Translations under genes and position numbers: made by a program
Notes under the pieces: model-generated
What the model saw: only the letters and a program-made list of their open reading frames with translations
What the model was told of the DNA's origin: nothing
Database searches by the model: none
Assembly (NCBI GenBank): GCA_003439945.1
Contig: QVRM01001979.1
Location: 38,816-102,815 of the forward strand
Direction: 5' to 3'
Source: Dermanyssus gallinae
Taxonomy: Eukaryota; Arthropoda; Arachnida; Mesostigmata; Dermanyssidae
Length of the DNA stretch: 64,000 nucleotides
Shown: one piece after another, positions 11,006 through 22,749 of the stretch
Numbering within the stretch: position 1 is the first letter of the stretch
Layout of the letters: each line of letters begins with the position of its first letter

Positions 11006-11034
11006 CCATATATATATATATATATATATATATA
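10937..11034. repeat. Compound (TA)n microsatellite with two ATTCCA interruptions
   Basis: Three TA tracts separated by ATTCCA at about 10958 and 11003. The whole block begins CCTTATATA and ends TATATAAGG, giving it dyad symmetry. Confidence 0.95.
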
Positions 11035-11159
11035 AGGCTCTAGCAAAAGTAACCTATCAACTGCGACGAGGAGCTACGCATCCAAGGTAGTGTTCCCTTA
11101 TTATCAGAGCAAGGCTGTTTGCACTAAAGAAGAAAAAAGGCTTATTTAAGGCTATTGCT

Positions 11160-12940
11160 TGTTTTTGGGTACTACGCAGGATCGCGGCAAAATTGGCAGT
11201 GAGGTACTCTAGAGATCATATCAGCTTAGCGGTTGGGCCTCACTAGTTGGGTTTCTCCACCAAGGGGGGTGCTGAAATAATGATTCACGCTATCAGGGCT
11301 TTTATTGATTTTCGGCTCGATTCATCCGTGCTAGTCAAACTTGACTTCAAGAACGCGTTCAATACCGTTAGAATGAATCACTTGTTGAGAGTGGTTGGAG
11401 ATGAGGCCCCTGCCATTCTTTATCAAGTGAAATTGGCCTACGGCGTTCTATCGCACTTGGTTTTGCCCTCGGCATTGCTTACTTCGGTTGTTGGGGTTTA
11501 ACAGGAAGATCTTCTCGCTCCCCTCTGTTTTGTCTTGCCGTTAAAGACTTCGTTAACACACTTGAAAGTCCATCTAGCCTTTGCTCAATCTCACTTGAAA
11601 TTCCACTCAATCTACATTAGTATCTGTGTAGCGATCTGTGAAGACTTAAAGAAAATACTTAGTTTCGTCACATGCAGCGGTTTGGACCTGAACCCAATCA
11701 AGTGTAAGGTTTACATAATCGGCTCAGGTACAGCTGAAATCTCCGCTATAAAGAATCTACTTTCAGGTTGCCGGGTAGCGGGCGACGACCTGGATCTCCT
11801 TGGTGTACCCCTGTTCTCTCGCCACCTTGGACCGACAATCGAACGCGGGAGGGAAAAACTCGAGATTGGCTTTAATCGTCTGCCCCAGTTGGGCGCTCAC
11901 CGGGGGTTGTACCTCCTGCGTTTATACCTCTTCGCGTCCAGGCTAAACTTTCTGTTCAAGGGAATCAACAGTTTAGCCTTCTTGGCCCAGTTGGAGGAAA
12001 TTAACTTGAAGATGGGGTGTGCGTTTGAATCTATACTCAATCTGCGACAGCGAGGCGATTCCCTAGTTCAGGCCTTCTTACCGGTAGCCAGAGGTGGATT
12101 AGGCCTGCCTGAAGCAGCTTCTCTTTCGATCGCAGCACACATCGTCGTGTTTTTACATTCGGTGGCTAGTGGCGTTGAGTCTATCCTGGACCCCCAGGCA
12201 ACTGCAAGTTTCTAGTCAGTGGCATGCGTCTGCGCCTCGCGTCCGGAGGAGACACATAGGTGCGCGGATTTGAGCCCCACCGTTGCACATTTGTATTTAT
12301 GGGGGTCCGTCTATGAAGCAATGCGAAAAGTAGTCCCATGGACGTTAAATCTTGGCTGAGAGTCAGTCCCAAAACGCTTGAGCAGACTTAGGATGACGCC
12401 ATTGCATTCTGTGGGTCTTCTTCTCTTAAGCGCTCGTGGTCAGAACTGGCAAACAACGGCCGTCGCACGCCACTTAGCCTTGAAACATTTAGCAAAGGGC
12501 TACGGTCGGCAGGCTACCCATGCATTTTGAAGCCCCTCGGTTTAGTCAGAGACGATAAAGGAGACCTGATGGAATGACCCTGACTCCCCTCGAGCGAGGC
12601 CAAATCCTGGTTTGGGATGAGACCGTAACCGACTTTTTAACCCTTTTAATAATCGGTACGGGCGCAGCCCGCCCTGGAGCCCTGGACACGCGGCAGCCCT
12701 AGCGGACGTATTCAAGTATCGCTTACCCACACTTGTTCTCACCCCTTGCGTTTGAGACATTGGGGGGCCTGGGCTGCTCAACGATGTCGGAAGAAGATTG
12801 GCGCTGGCTGCAGGGGACAAAAAGACGAGCGAATATTTACTGCAACGTTTGTCGTTGGATGTTCAGAGAGGGAATGGCGCTTTGGTGAGAGGCATCCTGT
12901 CTAGGTGGACCAGAGGGCGTCCGTCGATTCCTCGGAAAGG
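11160..12940 (+). mobile_element. REL-family retroelement (reverse transcriptase plus restriction-like endonuclease), interrupted
   Basis: The + strand carries RT motif LGFSTKGGAEIMIHAIRAF, then VLVKLDFKNAFNTV (palm Asp), the L-D-L-N-P-I-K-C block near 11690, LLGVPLFSRHLGPTIERG and GAHRGLYLLRLYLFASRLNF. After a SINE insertion at 12214-12374 the endonuclease part resumes with a G-Y-P-C-I-L-K-P-L-G-L-V-R-D-D motif, ILVWDETVTDFL (12610-12645) and SPLAFETLGG (12737). A stop at 11499 and several frameshifts break it. Same architecture as the 55-56.9 kb copy but clearly diverged from it. Confidence 0.8.
12214..12374 (+). mobile_element. tRNA-like SINE, copy 1
   Basis: Matches the SINE at 59922-60107: the shared core includes CGGAGGAGACACATAG, then the box-B-like GGATTTGAGCCCC followed by CACCGTTG. 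The tRNA-unrelated body follows: GGGGGTCCGTCTATGAAGCA and TGGACGTTAAATCTTGGCTG. It lies within the REL element whose ORF is split by it, so the SINE is younger than that copy. Confidence 0.8.
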
Positions 12941-12984
12941 TCACATATGTGGAAAAATGGATACCTATAATGGCTAACAGGACC

Positions 12985-13290
12985 GCGTGCATTTACCCGT
13001 ACGAAAATCGAATTTGTATGGAAAAAGAAAACTGAACGTGCATTTAGTGACCTTAAAAAAAGCTCCGTAGGCCATCGACATTAAACCGCCCATTTTAAAG
13101 CGCACAAAGACAGAGTCCTCAGTGTCGGCGAATTTATATATGCGCAGATTAAATAGGAGCTACTCACTATCGTATTTGCCTGCAAACATTTTCGTTTCTT
13201 TGTCATCGGGAAGGAATTCACTGTGCAAAGTGATCATGTCTCCCTGAGGGCTATTGTGCATGAATAAATGTCGTCTTTTTCCTGCGAATA
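12985..13290 (+). mobile_element. Ty3/gypsy-type RNase H fragment
   Basis: The + strand reads EFVWKKKTERAFSDLKKSS, then after a frame break ELLTIVFACKHFRFFVIG and KEFTVQSDHVSLRAIVH. These are the RT/RNase H connection (F-x-W-x-x-x-x-x-x-A-F-x-x-L-K) and the terminal RNase H motif (E-L-L-A-I-V-x-A-x-x-x-F-R and T-D-H-x-x-L) of chromoviral or gypsy-like Pol. No LTRs or other domains are visible nearby. Confidence 0.75.
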
Positions 13291-13929
13291 CCGAAAATGC
13301 TCTGTACGCTTTTAAGGTAACAGTTTAAAGTCGTGTATATCCCAGGAATTGTTTAGTATATTGCCGACACGCGACTCCCGCAACCCGATTTAACGACAAC
13401 GACAACATCGGTGCGCAACATCAATGTCTCTCTTCTCAACCGGCGCCTCAATCTTCTCACACCGTTCTGTGATGGTTGCCCGTCCGTTTTACGTTCTGGC
13501 GCCGGTATTCCCCTGGAGAGAACAGCGTATACACTTCCAGGCTAACAAGGCATATTCCGCCTTTTTTTTACTGAAGAGCGCTGAAATTGGGCACACATCA
13601 CATTTATGTGAAGCTCGAGCGATCGATAATTCACGTTTACCACATACATGCTTATTGATTGTTGATTGTATGTTCAGATTCATCTTGTCACACTGATTGT
13701 TGCTGGTAAATTGATGGCGTGGCAGTTACCCATTTAGAGGAAAACACGGCCGGATTGCAACAGACTAACTCAAAACGCTCTGGTCTCTTACGGTTATCTG
13801 GGGTTGTAGCGTCTGGGATTATAGGGGTAGACACTTTTTCACTAGTAGGAATTCTGAAACGAATTACATGTTTCGGTGAAAGCTGATATTTTCTACGGAG
13901 TGATTTAGCACGCGTATGGTTAGTTCGAA
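13291..13929. other. No gene recognised
   Basis: Overlapping opposite-strand frames at 13424-13700 carry no recognisable domain. The minus-strand frame at 13688-13999 is likewise anonymous. Confidence 0.4.
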
Positions 13930-14475
13930 TTCCAGACACACACTTCAAGACAAATTCCTCACAATAAATAATAGGCGTAAGTGGAGTTGCGAACATCATG
14001 AAGGGTATCTAAGACCATTTTACGGTTAAATACAGTAAAGTCTAAATGGTACCGGCAAAATCTAAATGGTTGAAAAACAATTATAAAAATATGAAACGGC
14101 GGCATATAGCAATCTGCGGGTGAAGCCTACTTTTTATGGCTTGTTTGCTGCACATAGGTTTATAGCTTGTCCGGTCCCTATAAATAAGATGCCGTTTTTA
14201 GTAAATATTTGTGTACAACGTTTTCTTTTGGCCTTCTAGCTGCTAATAATATAGAATGCACGGTATTTATGTTACAGATTAAATATGGACTACTTTTTGA
14301 TTACGCTTCAATTTTGGTCACGGTTCCTTACAGTTACTTCCAAAAGTATGTTTTAAGTAAAAGTATCATACATATTGTTTATTTCGCAATAAATTTGCAT
14401 TTCAAGATGGTACATAATTACAATACAATCATCATTATATACAATTTTAACACTTCAGTGCAAAGACCGCCGGTG
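13930..14475 (+). repeat. Interspersed repeat family F, copy 1
   Basis: Around 80% identical over more than 300 bp to 28100-28510 (shared anchors AACGGCGGCA, TTGCTGCACA, AAAAGTATGTTTTAAGTA). The last 100 bp (from TTGTTTATTTCGC at 14378) recurs at 16990-17090. No coding capacity recognised; the class of the element is unknown. Confidence 0.65.
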
Positions 14476-14639
14476 CGACTGGCAGCTCGCTGCGTAAAGA
14501 AAAGATAAGTAAAAGTATCAGAGGTATCAATAAATTGCCTTATAAATGAAGATGGCAGTTTTCTGGTTTCCATGTTCCCATCTTCCAGAAGTAGACCCTC
14601 CGCTTTCATTTTATAGATAATGGGGTTGTGCAGCACTTT

Positions 14640-15680
14640 TTTTAGATCTTAGACGCGCCTTTGACAGTGTTTGCTCAGATATTCTCTAACTCAAATTCAA
14701 GAGTTGGGCTTTGACGAGCACGCCATTAAACTGCTATCAACGTACTTCCTTGGGCGGCGCCAGTTTGTGAACGTGGAGGGAACCCGATCGGAACTGCTCC
14801 CGGTTTCGCTAGATATATCCCAGGGCTCATGCATTAGCACACTAGGTTTCCAGTGCTTTATAGATGATACGGAAAAATCGCACGAGAAGCGGCTATCATT
14901 TGTGCTGATGACAGCACTTTTAAATATGTTGGGCAATCAGGTGAAGTTGCAGGATGTCACTGCCCTTAAAGCTTGGTGTGCAGCAAACCGTAATGCTATT
15001 AATGCAAGGAAAATTCAAGCGGTAGTCCTCGGAAAAGGTAATGACATCCCTCAAATGCCACCTGTAATTATAATGGCCACCTGATACAACCCAGCGACTG
15101 TGTCAAGGTCCTGGGTGTAACAGTGGATGCAAAACTTTCTGGCAACGCGCATGTAGAGGCCCTTATTCGTTGACTTGCTGTCATCACAAACTCATCAAGA
15201 TATATCATGAATAAAATTGAAGCATCTTTGTGCAAACTGCTTGACAACGCACTTTTTTGAGTCACTCTACGTACGGATCCGAATTTTGGACTGCCTGCAG
15301 TAAGGATTGGGCGGAGACACAGAGGCGTTTCCTTCGTATGTTTCGGGGATCGGCCAGTCTAGAGAAAAAACAACAGAATATATTAGCTATAAAAAATACC
15401 ACGCAATATTTATTCTGATAGTGATCTGAAAGAATATCCATGGGATTGGGCCGAAGATACTAGAACTTGATCGCCTTGGAGGGGCGAGAGAGATCAGGGC
15501 ATCTAACAGGATTACACTGAAGATCCGCATGCATCGAAGCAGTAAGGGCAGCCAGGCTTTTGGCCTTCCAGCTGTCAGGGAGTGGAATACTCTTCCGGTC
15601 GACTCGTGTTATTTAAAATCCTTAAACAACTTCAAGGAGAATTTAAAGTCACACCTATTATCCCGTCAATGATAGGCACA
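14640..15680 (+). mobile_element. CR1-like non-LTR retroelement ORF2 fragment
   Basis: The + strand gives D-L-R-R-A-F-D-S-V near 14650 (palm Asp), then LGFDEHAIKLLSTYFLGRRQ and DISQGSCISTLGFQCFIDDT, with the Y-A-D-D region broken near 14905. It continues with LKAWCAANRNAINARKIQ, VKVLGVTVDAKLSG (frame-shifted, 15100) and a terminal AFGLPAVREWNTLPVDSC near 15558-15610. The order and spacing are those of a CR1/Rex1-type protein. It is 5'-truncated and disrupted by frameshifts and stops. Confidence 0.8.
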
Positions 15681-16045
15681 CTAGTCTTCCTAAAATGACT
15701 TTCGCATAGGGGAAAACAAAAATAATTTCATTCCGGCTGCATTTGTGCCAAGACAATAGTAACTGTAGTAGGCTTAAAACTCTATCGACTCCTTGCAATA
15801 CCGAGTACCGATCTAGTTTGGTGAAACGATCTAGTTTATATGAGATAAACCAGTTCCAAGTGATGATATATTATTGATATTGTTTCTATCTTTAAGGGTG
15901 CGTTTTTTAGCGCAATTATTTGCATCTTTCATCGGCATTTGTCTTCCAGATGTACCCCAAAGAACCGTATGCCCGTAATTTAGTAAATTATTTTTACATT
16001 TATCTTAACGACTACATGCTGTCCTTGACGCATTACTTAAAGCTA
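15681..16045. other. No feature recognised
   Basis: AT-rich sequence following the CR1-like fragment, perhaps partly its 3' UTR. No open frame of note. Confidence 0.4.
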
Positions 16046-16235
16046 TTATTTTGGTTTTGGCTGGTCAATTTTAAGGCCAAGTTTCTCTAATGAAAATGCG
16101 ATTGTTTTGATTTCGTACTGAAGCTGAAAAACAGCAATGAGGTTGACTATTTTGCCATTTAGGCAAATCCAAGTGGCCCCGTCATCCGAGCAGTGTGATA
16201 GGTGAAAGCCATGTGGTACGCTATTCACACTGTTA
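16046..16235 (-). mobile_element. Small reverse-transcriptase fragment (decayed YADD region)
   Basis: The minus frame reads HLSHCSDDGATWICLNGK followed by IKTIAFSLEKLGLKIDQPK. This matches the catalytic x-x-D-D box followed by the helix ending G-L-x-I-x-x-x-K seen in LINE reverse transcriptases. It is isolated, with no other domains. Confidence 0.5.
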
Positions 16236-17385
16236 GACATTGCTAATAAAAGTTGGAGAAAGCCCTCCACCTTTTTTTATGAGAGGAAAATGTTTTTTTC
16301 GCACGTATGCTGGTATTGATGGCGGGCAGTGTGGAGCTCAACACCGGCTGAGAGTATATAACTCAATCTTGTCCGCGTGTAATAACAACTCAAAACCACC
16401 TCCTCCAACCCCCTCCTGGCTCGGAATTGTAAAATAGTACTTCGAAACCAGGACGGGGGAGCCTCGTTCTTAACCCTCACCTGTGTCTTCGGGTTCTGAG
16501 CTGGCGATGGATGGGATTGATCCCCGTGCCAGTCTGGTCTTCTGGGCTTCTTCCTGTCGCGTCTTCTCTCTCATGACAAAGTCCAGATAATGGATTCCGT
16601 CCAGTCAGCGACAGAGGAGTGTATGCAGGACACGATATCCGCCGTCGTCCTGTCCATCCCCTACGTAGCCTGAGTTGTACCTTCCATTATATTTATGTCT
16701 CTTTATAAAAGATGGTACGCGCCGCCAAGTGGAAAAACCAGCTAGAAAACCTGGACGACTTACGACCTGTCAAAGTAGACACGCCTCGAGCCCCTACACC
16801 GTTGACCGACACGAGTTTCTACTCTTACTACTATTTTACAATCGGGTAAACACCATCTTTTTTCACGGAAGTCTCTCGCAAATAATTACTTTGAATATGT
16901 AGAGGAGCTCCAAATTTGTTAGCCATAATAAACGCGTAAAAAACAATGCAGAATGGGTGACCTGGACGATACTTTGAGTTTTACCAATATTGCAATTGTT
17001 TATTTCGCTAGAACTTTGCATTTCAAGATAGTACATAATTACATTACAGTCGTCGTTATATACAATTTTTAACACCTCAGCGGCCGTCCCACCAGGCAAG
17101 CAAAAGCAAAATTCGCCACTGAAATATGGCCCCTGTCTGGGCTCTGTAGCTGAACACTGGCATACTTTTAAGCTCGCAAAGACGCACTGCCGCACTTAGC
17201 AACAGTCGTCAAATGTCTCTTACCTCTGGGTGAATAGTCGCCTGACGCCGGTCGCCGCTGTGCTGGGTAAAGGTCGTTTACTTCTAGTGTAGTCTCAGAC
17301 CAAAATACGGGAGGAAGTTGACAAATACTGGAGCCAATCGACCCCCACTTAGTGAAGCTTAGTGACTTTCGTCTTCCTTGAGTTT
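16236..17385. other. Unassigned; contains a partial copy of repeat family F
   Basis: 16990-17090 matches 14378-14475 (TTTGCATTTCAAGAT and TATATACAATTTT anchors). The rest has no recognisable gene. Confidence 0.5.
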
Positions 17386-17577
17386 TTAAAAAAATTGTCT
17401 TAGCAATGTTACGACGGCGCATTTTTTTGTTTCGTTGGAGGTGTTTTTTTTTGAGGGATTAACTGGGAAATGCGGTTCGCACACACGGACACCACGGCAG
17501 GAAAGCTCACTGCAAATGTGGGCCGGTAGTGTCGGGCTCCAACCCACTAAAAACCAGACATGTCCCCATCCCCACAC
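17386..17577 (-). mobile_element. R1-like C-terminal fragment
   Basis: The minus frame contains FLVGWSPTLPAH, the counterpart of LLVSWSPTLPAR at 10800-10840 on the + strand. It lies just downstream (on the minus strand) of the larger R1 element's 3' end. Confidence 0.4.
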
Positions 17578-17665
17578 TCAACTAGGGAACTGCGCAAGCA
17601 ATACTTCAAACAATTGAGGGGGGGGGTGAATAGTAGCGTCCTTATCTTAGCTGCCCTAGAGTGCC

Positions 17666-20214
17666 TCACGGGGCCTTGTCAATGTAAAAACGATTCTTCT
17701 CTTCTTTGGCGTGCATAATACGTTCGATTGCTCGAGCTATAAGATTCCAGTCATCACGTGAGTACATAAGAAGGTGTGCCAGCTTCTTAAGACTGCCGTC
17801 ACTTGCTGTGGTTATGTCCTTGCGTAATGGAGCCCACGCCGGGCACAGCAATATTGTGTGTTCCGGCGTGTCCCAGTTGTTCCTTCACAGTGCTTGCAGA
17901 GTGGCGTATCTGCTTTTCCTATTCTAAAGAGGTAACTCTCGAAGTTGCCATGCCCTGTGAGCACTTGAGTCACGTGGTGTGTCAACTTGCTGCCGGGCCG
18001 GTTAATCCACGCCTTAACGTCAGGGATCAGAGCCTTTACACATGCCCCAGGTGCCCCGTCCTGTATGGCGTCCCATTCATTTTGCCAAGAAATCAACGTT
18101 TTTTTCCTTTCTTCATCCTTATTACTTGTCGGTTCCGCCCACAAGCGACGACCTTCGTCGGCCTTCAGGTCCCAAGGGATCGTACCAGCCAGTACAAGGA
18201 CAGCCGCCTGTGCTGACCGTCTTGTAAGCCATCGTAATCCGTAAAGCCGCGATTCGTTGGGTCTTGCGCATCAGCGCCCTGTTGCGGGTTAGAGTCAGTG
18301 TGATTAGTGGCCACACAGGGGCCGCGAATAACATATTCGACTCGGCAACCGACATAAGAAGGCGTCGCGTTGATTTTCGCGGTCCGAATGTATTCGGCAT
18401 CAGCTGGGCGATGTCGTGTGAAACTTTAGTGGCTTTCTCTGCAGCCAAGCGGAGATGAGGTGTTCCTCGCAGGCCTCTGTCCAGGTACATTCTCAAATAG
18501 CGGGCTAATTGAACCACTCGAATATCCTGGCCGTTCAAGATTAGCTTTGGGAGAGCACACCCTCTTGGGCCAAGAAGGATGACTCCCTCGCTTTTGGTAG
18601 GGGCCAGCGTCAAACCCGCTCCCCTCATCCAGACGGAAATCTCGGCCAGGGCGTCATTGGCTCTAAGTTCCAGTTGCTGGGGGGTGCCGCCCTGTACTAC
18701 AACTGCAAGGTCGTCCGCATACGCAAGTAGCTCTGTCCTTTCTGGTAGGTTACTTAAGCGTAGGACATCGTCATACGCCAAGTTCCATAAAAGAGGACCC
18801 AATATGGAACCCTGGGGAACCCCAGCTGTCATTTCAAATTCGGATCCCTCATTGTCTACCCGCCGTTCGTTCAGGTAGTCCGAGACAACTCGACAAAGGT
18901 AGTTCGGAACTCTTTTTCTCTTGAGCGTCCCCAGTATCACCCTCCAGGGTAAGCTGTTGAAAGCATTCTTAACATCCAGCAGTACGACAATGAGAAGATT
19001 CCTGGACCTTGCCGGGGATTGTCGTAGATCTTCCGCCTTAGCAACGATCCGCTGTATTGCGTTCAAACACGAGCGGCCTTCGCGAAATCCGAACTGATTC
19101 GGTGAAAGAAGGCCGCGTTCTTCTGCGAATAATCGCAAACGGTTTTCTATATTCGCCTCAATACCCTTGGCCAGTGTACTGACTAGGCAGATTGGTCGGT
19201 AGGTGCCGTTCATTTTGGGAATAAGCACAAGGTGGGCCTTCTTCCAAATCAGGGGCAAGCGTCCGGATCTGAGTATCCGTGTGGCAACGTGGGAAACTAC
19301 TTCAGGAAACTCTTTAAAGAGAACTTTTACGGCGGAGGCCGGTATACCATCAGGCCCTGGTGCTTTTTCGGCCTTCAGTCTCTCTCCCGCTGCACGGACC
19401 TCCTCCAGGGTCACCTCTTGGACTGGTCTCTCGTCCGCACCCGCTTCGAAAGGCGTCCTGTTGAGGGATGGATGTCGAGGGAAAAGCGTTTCTAAAACCT
19501 GTCGGCGTTCGTCCGGGGAAAGGTTAGCGCTCTTTCTTGTTTTTGTCTTGCCACTGATCAGCTTGTAAGGTCGTCCCCACGGGTCGTTTTCTATTCCCGA
19601 CAAGAATTCCTTATGACATCGTTCCTTGCTTTCATCTATAGTTTTGCGTATAGTGGCCCTAAATCTTCTAAATTCGTTTTGCAATTGCGCAATGATTATG
19701 TTATTCCTTCTACTGCGCCTTGCCCTGGTGAATCTTCGCCTGGCGTAGATGCAGCGTCTGCGGGCTTCCGCGATCTCTTCGTTCCACCAATACTTCGGCG
19801 AAACTGGACGTAGTCGCTCTGGATACGTTCGCCTCTTGCTTGGCGTTTTGCACGCTTCCTCTAGAACGTTCTGAAGCTCTTGAGCGATTTCAGGTTCACC
19901 CTTTACTTTAAGTATTTTTGCCAGCCTCCTTTGCAGCTCCCTGTTGTCAGGTGGCCGGGTTGGCCCAACCGGGGCAGAAAGGGCTGCTAAGGGGGTGGTT
20001 CTTTCGACGTCAAATTATATACAATAGTGATCGCTAAGATTATCTTCGTCAAGAAGTATGGTCCAATTTGAAATCTTAAAAACGTGGCTTCTCTTACAGA
20101 TCGTCAAATCGATTTGCGACTCAGTTCCCCCGCGGTGGAAGGTAGGGTCGTTTCCTTTATTGAGAACGACAAGGTCATGCATTGCTAACCACTCAAAAAC
20201 AACTCTGCCTCTTC
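17666..20214 (-). mobile_element. R1-clade retrotransposon ORF2, partial, split by a mariner
   Basis: Minus-strand ORF2 starts inside the AP endonuclease (FEWLAMHDLVVLNKGNDPTF, then S-D-H-Y-C-I followed by a TAA near 20020). It continues through the uninterrupted 520-codon frame 19684-18122: KAEKAPGPDGIPASAV, LLDVKNAFNSLPWRVIL, MTAGVPQGSILGPLLWNLAY and ELLAYADDLAVVV. All catalytic Asp residues are present. Near 18215 a one-base loss shifts the frame; the thumb continues as ISWQNEWDAIQDG. The C-terminal CCHC knuckle (CKHCE then T-P-E-H-T-I-L-L-C) is split by a second shift near 17880. The 5' side ends at 20214, where a mariner begins. ORF1 is not seen. Confidence 0.9.
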
Positions 20215-20216
20215 TA

Positions 20217-21504
20217 CAGGTAGTTCAATAAGTTCTTAGAATGAGCTTTTGAGAATTCGAATTTTGGCGCGCTTCCACCGCTATTAGGAACTGCAACTTT
20301 TCGACTGCCAGCAGTCAAAATATTATGGTGATTGGCCGTTGCGATTTCGTTTGATCGCTTTTCTTGTGCAACGTATCGGCGTGATTTTGAAAAATTGAGA
20401 AAAAAGAGTTTCGAGTGGTTATCAAGCATTTTATTTCAAAGGTTGGAATGCGACCCAAGTGAAAACTGAGTTAGACGAGGTGTACGGTGACTCTGCGCCA
20501 TGTTTTGCCACTGTTTCCAACTGGATTAATGAGTTAAAAAGAGATCGCAGGAGCACCGGGATGAACTACGTTCAAAACGCTCAAAAACGGCAACTGATTA
20601 GGAAAACGTGGAAAAGGTGCGGAAAATCGTTGCCGCAGATAAGCGAGTGAACATTAGGGAGATAGCGGAGGCCTTGGGGATCAGTTTGGGTAGTGTGCAT
20701 TTCATCCTGCACAAAAACTTGAAGGTGAAAGAGCTCAGAGAAAAATGGCTGCCGCATTTGCTCAACCAAGGCCAAAAAAACGCGCCTGTTTTCGCTTCAC
20801 AGCGAAATTTGGCCAAGATGTCGAACAATCCGTTGGATTTTTGGCGCAGATTCATGACCGTCGATGAAAGCTGGGTCCATCACTACACTCCCGAGACCCA
20901 AGAAGCATCTTGCCAATGGTGTGCACCTGATGAAGGACCTCCGAAGAGAGTGCGGACAACGGCATTGACCGGAAAGGTGATGGCTACAGTTTTTTAAGAC
21001 CAACGTAGAATAATGCTGGTCGACTAGCTTGAGAGCGGTAAAACGATCACAGGAGAATATTAGGCAAGACTGTTAGACTGCCTTTAGCAAGAACTCATCG
21101 TGAAACGGCCCGGTTTGCAGAAAAAGGTTGTCCTGTTTCACCAGGACAATGCTCCTGCACACAAGTCCCGGCAAGCATCGGCAAAACTGGCCCAACTGAG
21201 GTTCGAACTTATTGAACAACCTTCCTATTCTCCAGACCTGGCCCCCTCTGATTATTTCCTCTTCGGACATTTGAAGAATAGTCTCGGTGGAAAGCGTTTT
21301 TCCAGCAATGAAGAGGTTAAGGCTGCTGTCAATGCCTATTTTCAGTCTAAAGACGCAGAATTCTACTTAAGAGGCATAAAAGCTCTGAAATCTTGGTGGG
21401 AAAAGTGTATTGAGCATCTCGGGGAGTATATCGAATAAGATAAATTTAAAAACATGATTTGGAAAATTCTTGGTTTTCATTCTAAGAACTTATTGAACTA
21501 CCTG
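20217..21504 (+). mobile_element. Complete but inactivated mariner transposon
   Basis: Terminal inverted repeats of 28 identical bases (CAGGTAGTTCAATAAGTTCT...) bound 1288 bp, and the element is flanked by TA at 20215-20216 and 21505-21506. The + strand encodes a mariner transposase: helix-turn-helix region (VYGDSAPCFATVSNWINE; IREIAEALGISLGSVHFIL), MTVDESWVHHYTPETQEA (first Asp), VVLFHQDNAPAHKSRQ (second Asp) and SYSPDLAPSDYFLFGHL (third Asp, DD34D spacing). Frameshifts near 20440 and 20620 and several stops between 20997 and 21100 abolish function. It sits inside the endonuclease region of the R1 element. Confidence 0.95.
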
Positions 21505-22380
21505 TATTAGTGTTGGTTGCCCCCCATGTTCGTTGGAGGTTGCCTTCTTTGCTGGAACGATGACAGACATGCACTAGACATAACGCCACATAATCACCCA
21601 CAATTCCCTATATCGGTTCCATTACATCTTGTGGCATTTGCCCGGAAACCATAGCCTGATAATGCTTACACTAGTTATGCCTACCCGGCACAGTCTGCTT
21701 TATCAGTCTGAAGGTGCGTAAAACGTGACTCGTTCCTAAAGTCGGCAGTTGAGTGTAAGACAGACGACTGTCTAATGCAAATCAAAACAAATAAATGTGT
21801 TTGCATGTGCAAACAAATAAATGTGTTGCAAAAAATGCTTTATTATACAGGAAATGGACGGCTGCGCTTATGTAATGTAGGTACAATTGACACTTGCCTT
21901 ATAAACAGTAGCCACTTTTACTGTTCAGCTAGCATTAGGCATTTTCACGATCGTTATGATCAGACACACCTCTCTATTGAGCTCGATGGTAATTTTTCCA
22001 TATAAACGTGGTGACCAGGGCCGGGGAGATATGCGGACACGAAGACGCGAAGGAGACTCCCGTCCGGGCCGCCTGTGAGAAAAAGAGCCAGAAAAAAGTG
22101 AATTACGATCGCAGCCAGGATACCCACAGCTTACTTAGCAAGACTACCAAGAGAACACGCGTAGGCATTGTGTTGACAAGTAGGGCCATGACACGAAAAA
22201 ACGATAAATAGCACATGGCCGAGGACCTCGATACGGGGTTGCTTGTTAAAGCAAACATCAAAGACAAAAGATAAAACGGGGCAAACGTTCAACTAGGTAC
22301 AACTGCAGAGCTACGACACCTTTTATTCTTGAGAGAACCTTAAGCGTTGTTAAGCTAAGTCTGCAGAGGAGCACTGACCT
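21505..22380. other. Sequence right of the mariner, unassigned
   Basis: The first ~60 bp could be the continuation of the interrupted R1 ORF2, but I could not align it convincingly. The remainder shows no gene. Confidence 0.35.
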
Positions 22381-22675
22381 ATGACGGCTTTAACCTCTGA
22401 ATATTTGATTGAAGCATCGGAACCCTGGGTTGCTAAGAAAACAAACAAAAAAGATGGACTCATCCTAAGCCGGATAGTAACACATACACTGGTTTCGGCC
22501 AACAAGGGTAACACGCCCACCTTCCACAGAAACAGATCCGGGTCGCTTATAAATTTATTGGACTTGATTCATAGACAGAATTCTATACTGAAACGTCTTA
22601 GAGCTGAAAGAAAAAATGACGAGAAGATACGATGGGCTAACGGTTTCCTAGTCGTTAAAATGACCGTGTGATAAG
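22381..22675 (+). mobile_element. Fragment resembling an R1-like AP endonuclease
   Basis: The frame contains SANKGNTPTFHRNRSGSLIN. This resembles the N-x-G-x-x-P-T-F then G-S-x-I-D segment of the R1 endonuclease also seen at 20100-20160 (LNKGNDPTFHRGGTESQIDL), but on the opposite strand. The rest of the frame is unrecognised. Confidence 0.45.
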
Positions 22676-22749
22676 ATAATACGGAGAGCGTGCATACACT
22701 CTGTAAGAAAGCGCCACGTGCATGATCTGTAAAAGGGCAAAATCAAGGA

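Noticed and set aside
20217..20240. Start of a new gene with promoter at the mariner's left end.
   Set aside because: The bases are the 28-bp terminal inverted repeat, mirrored at 21477-21504.
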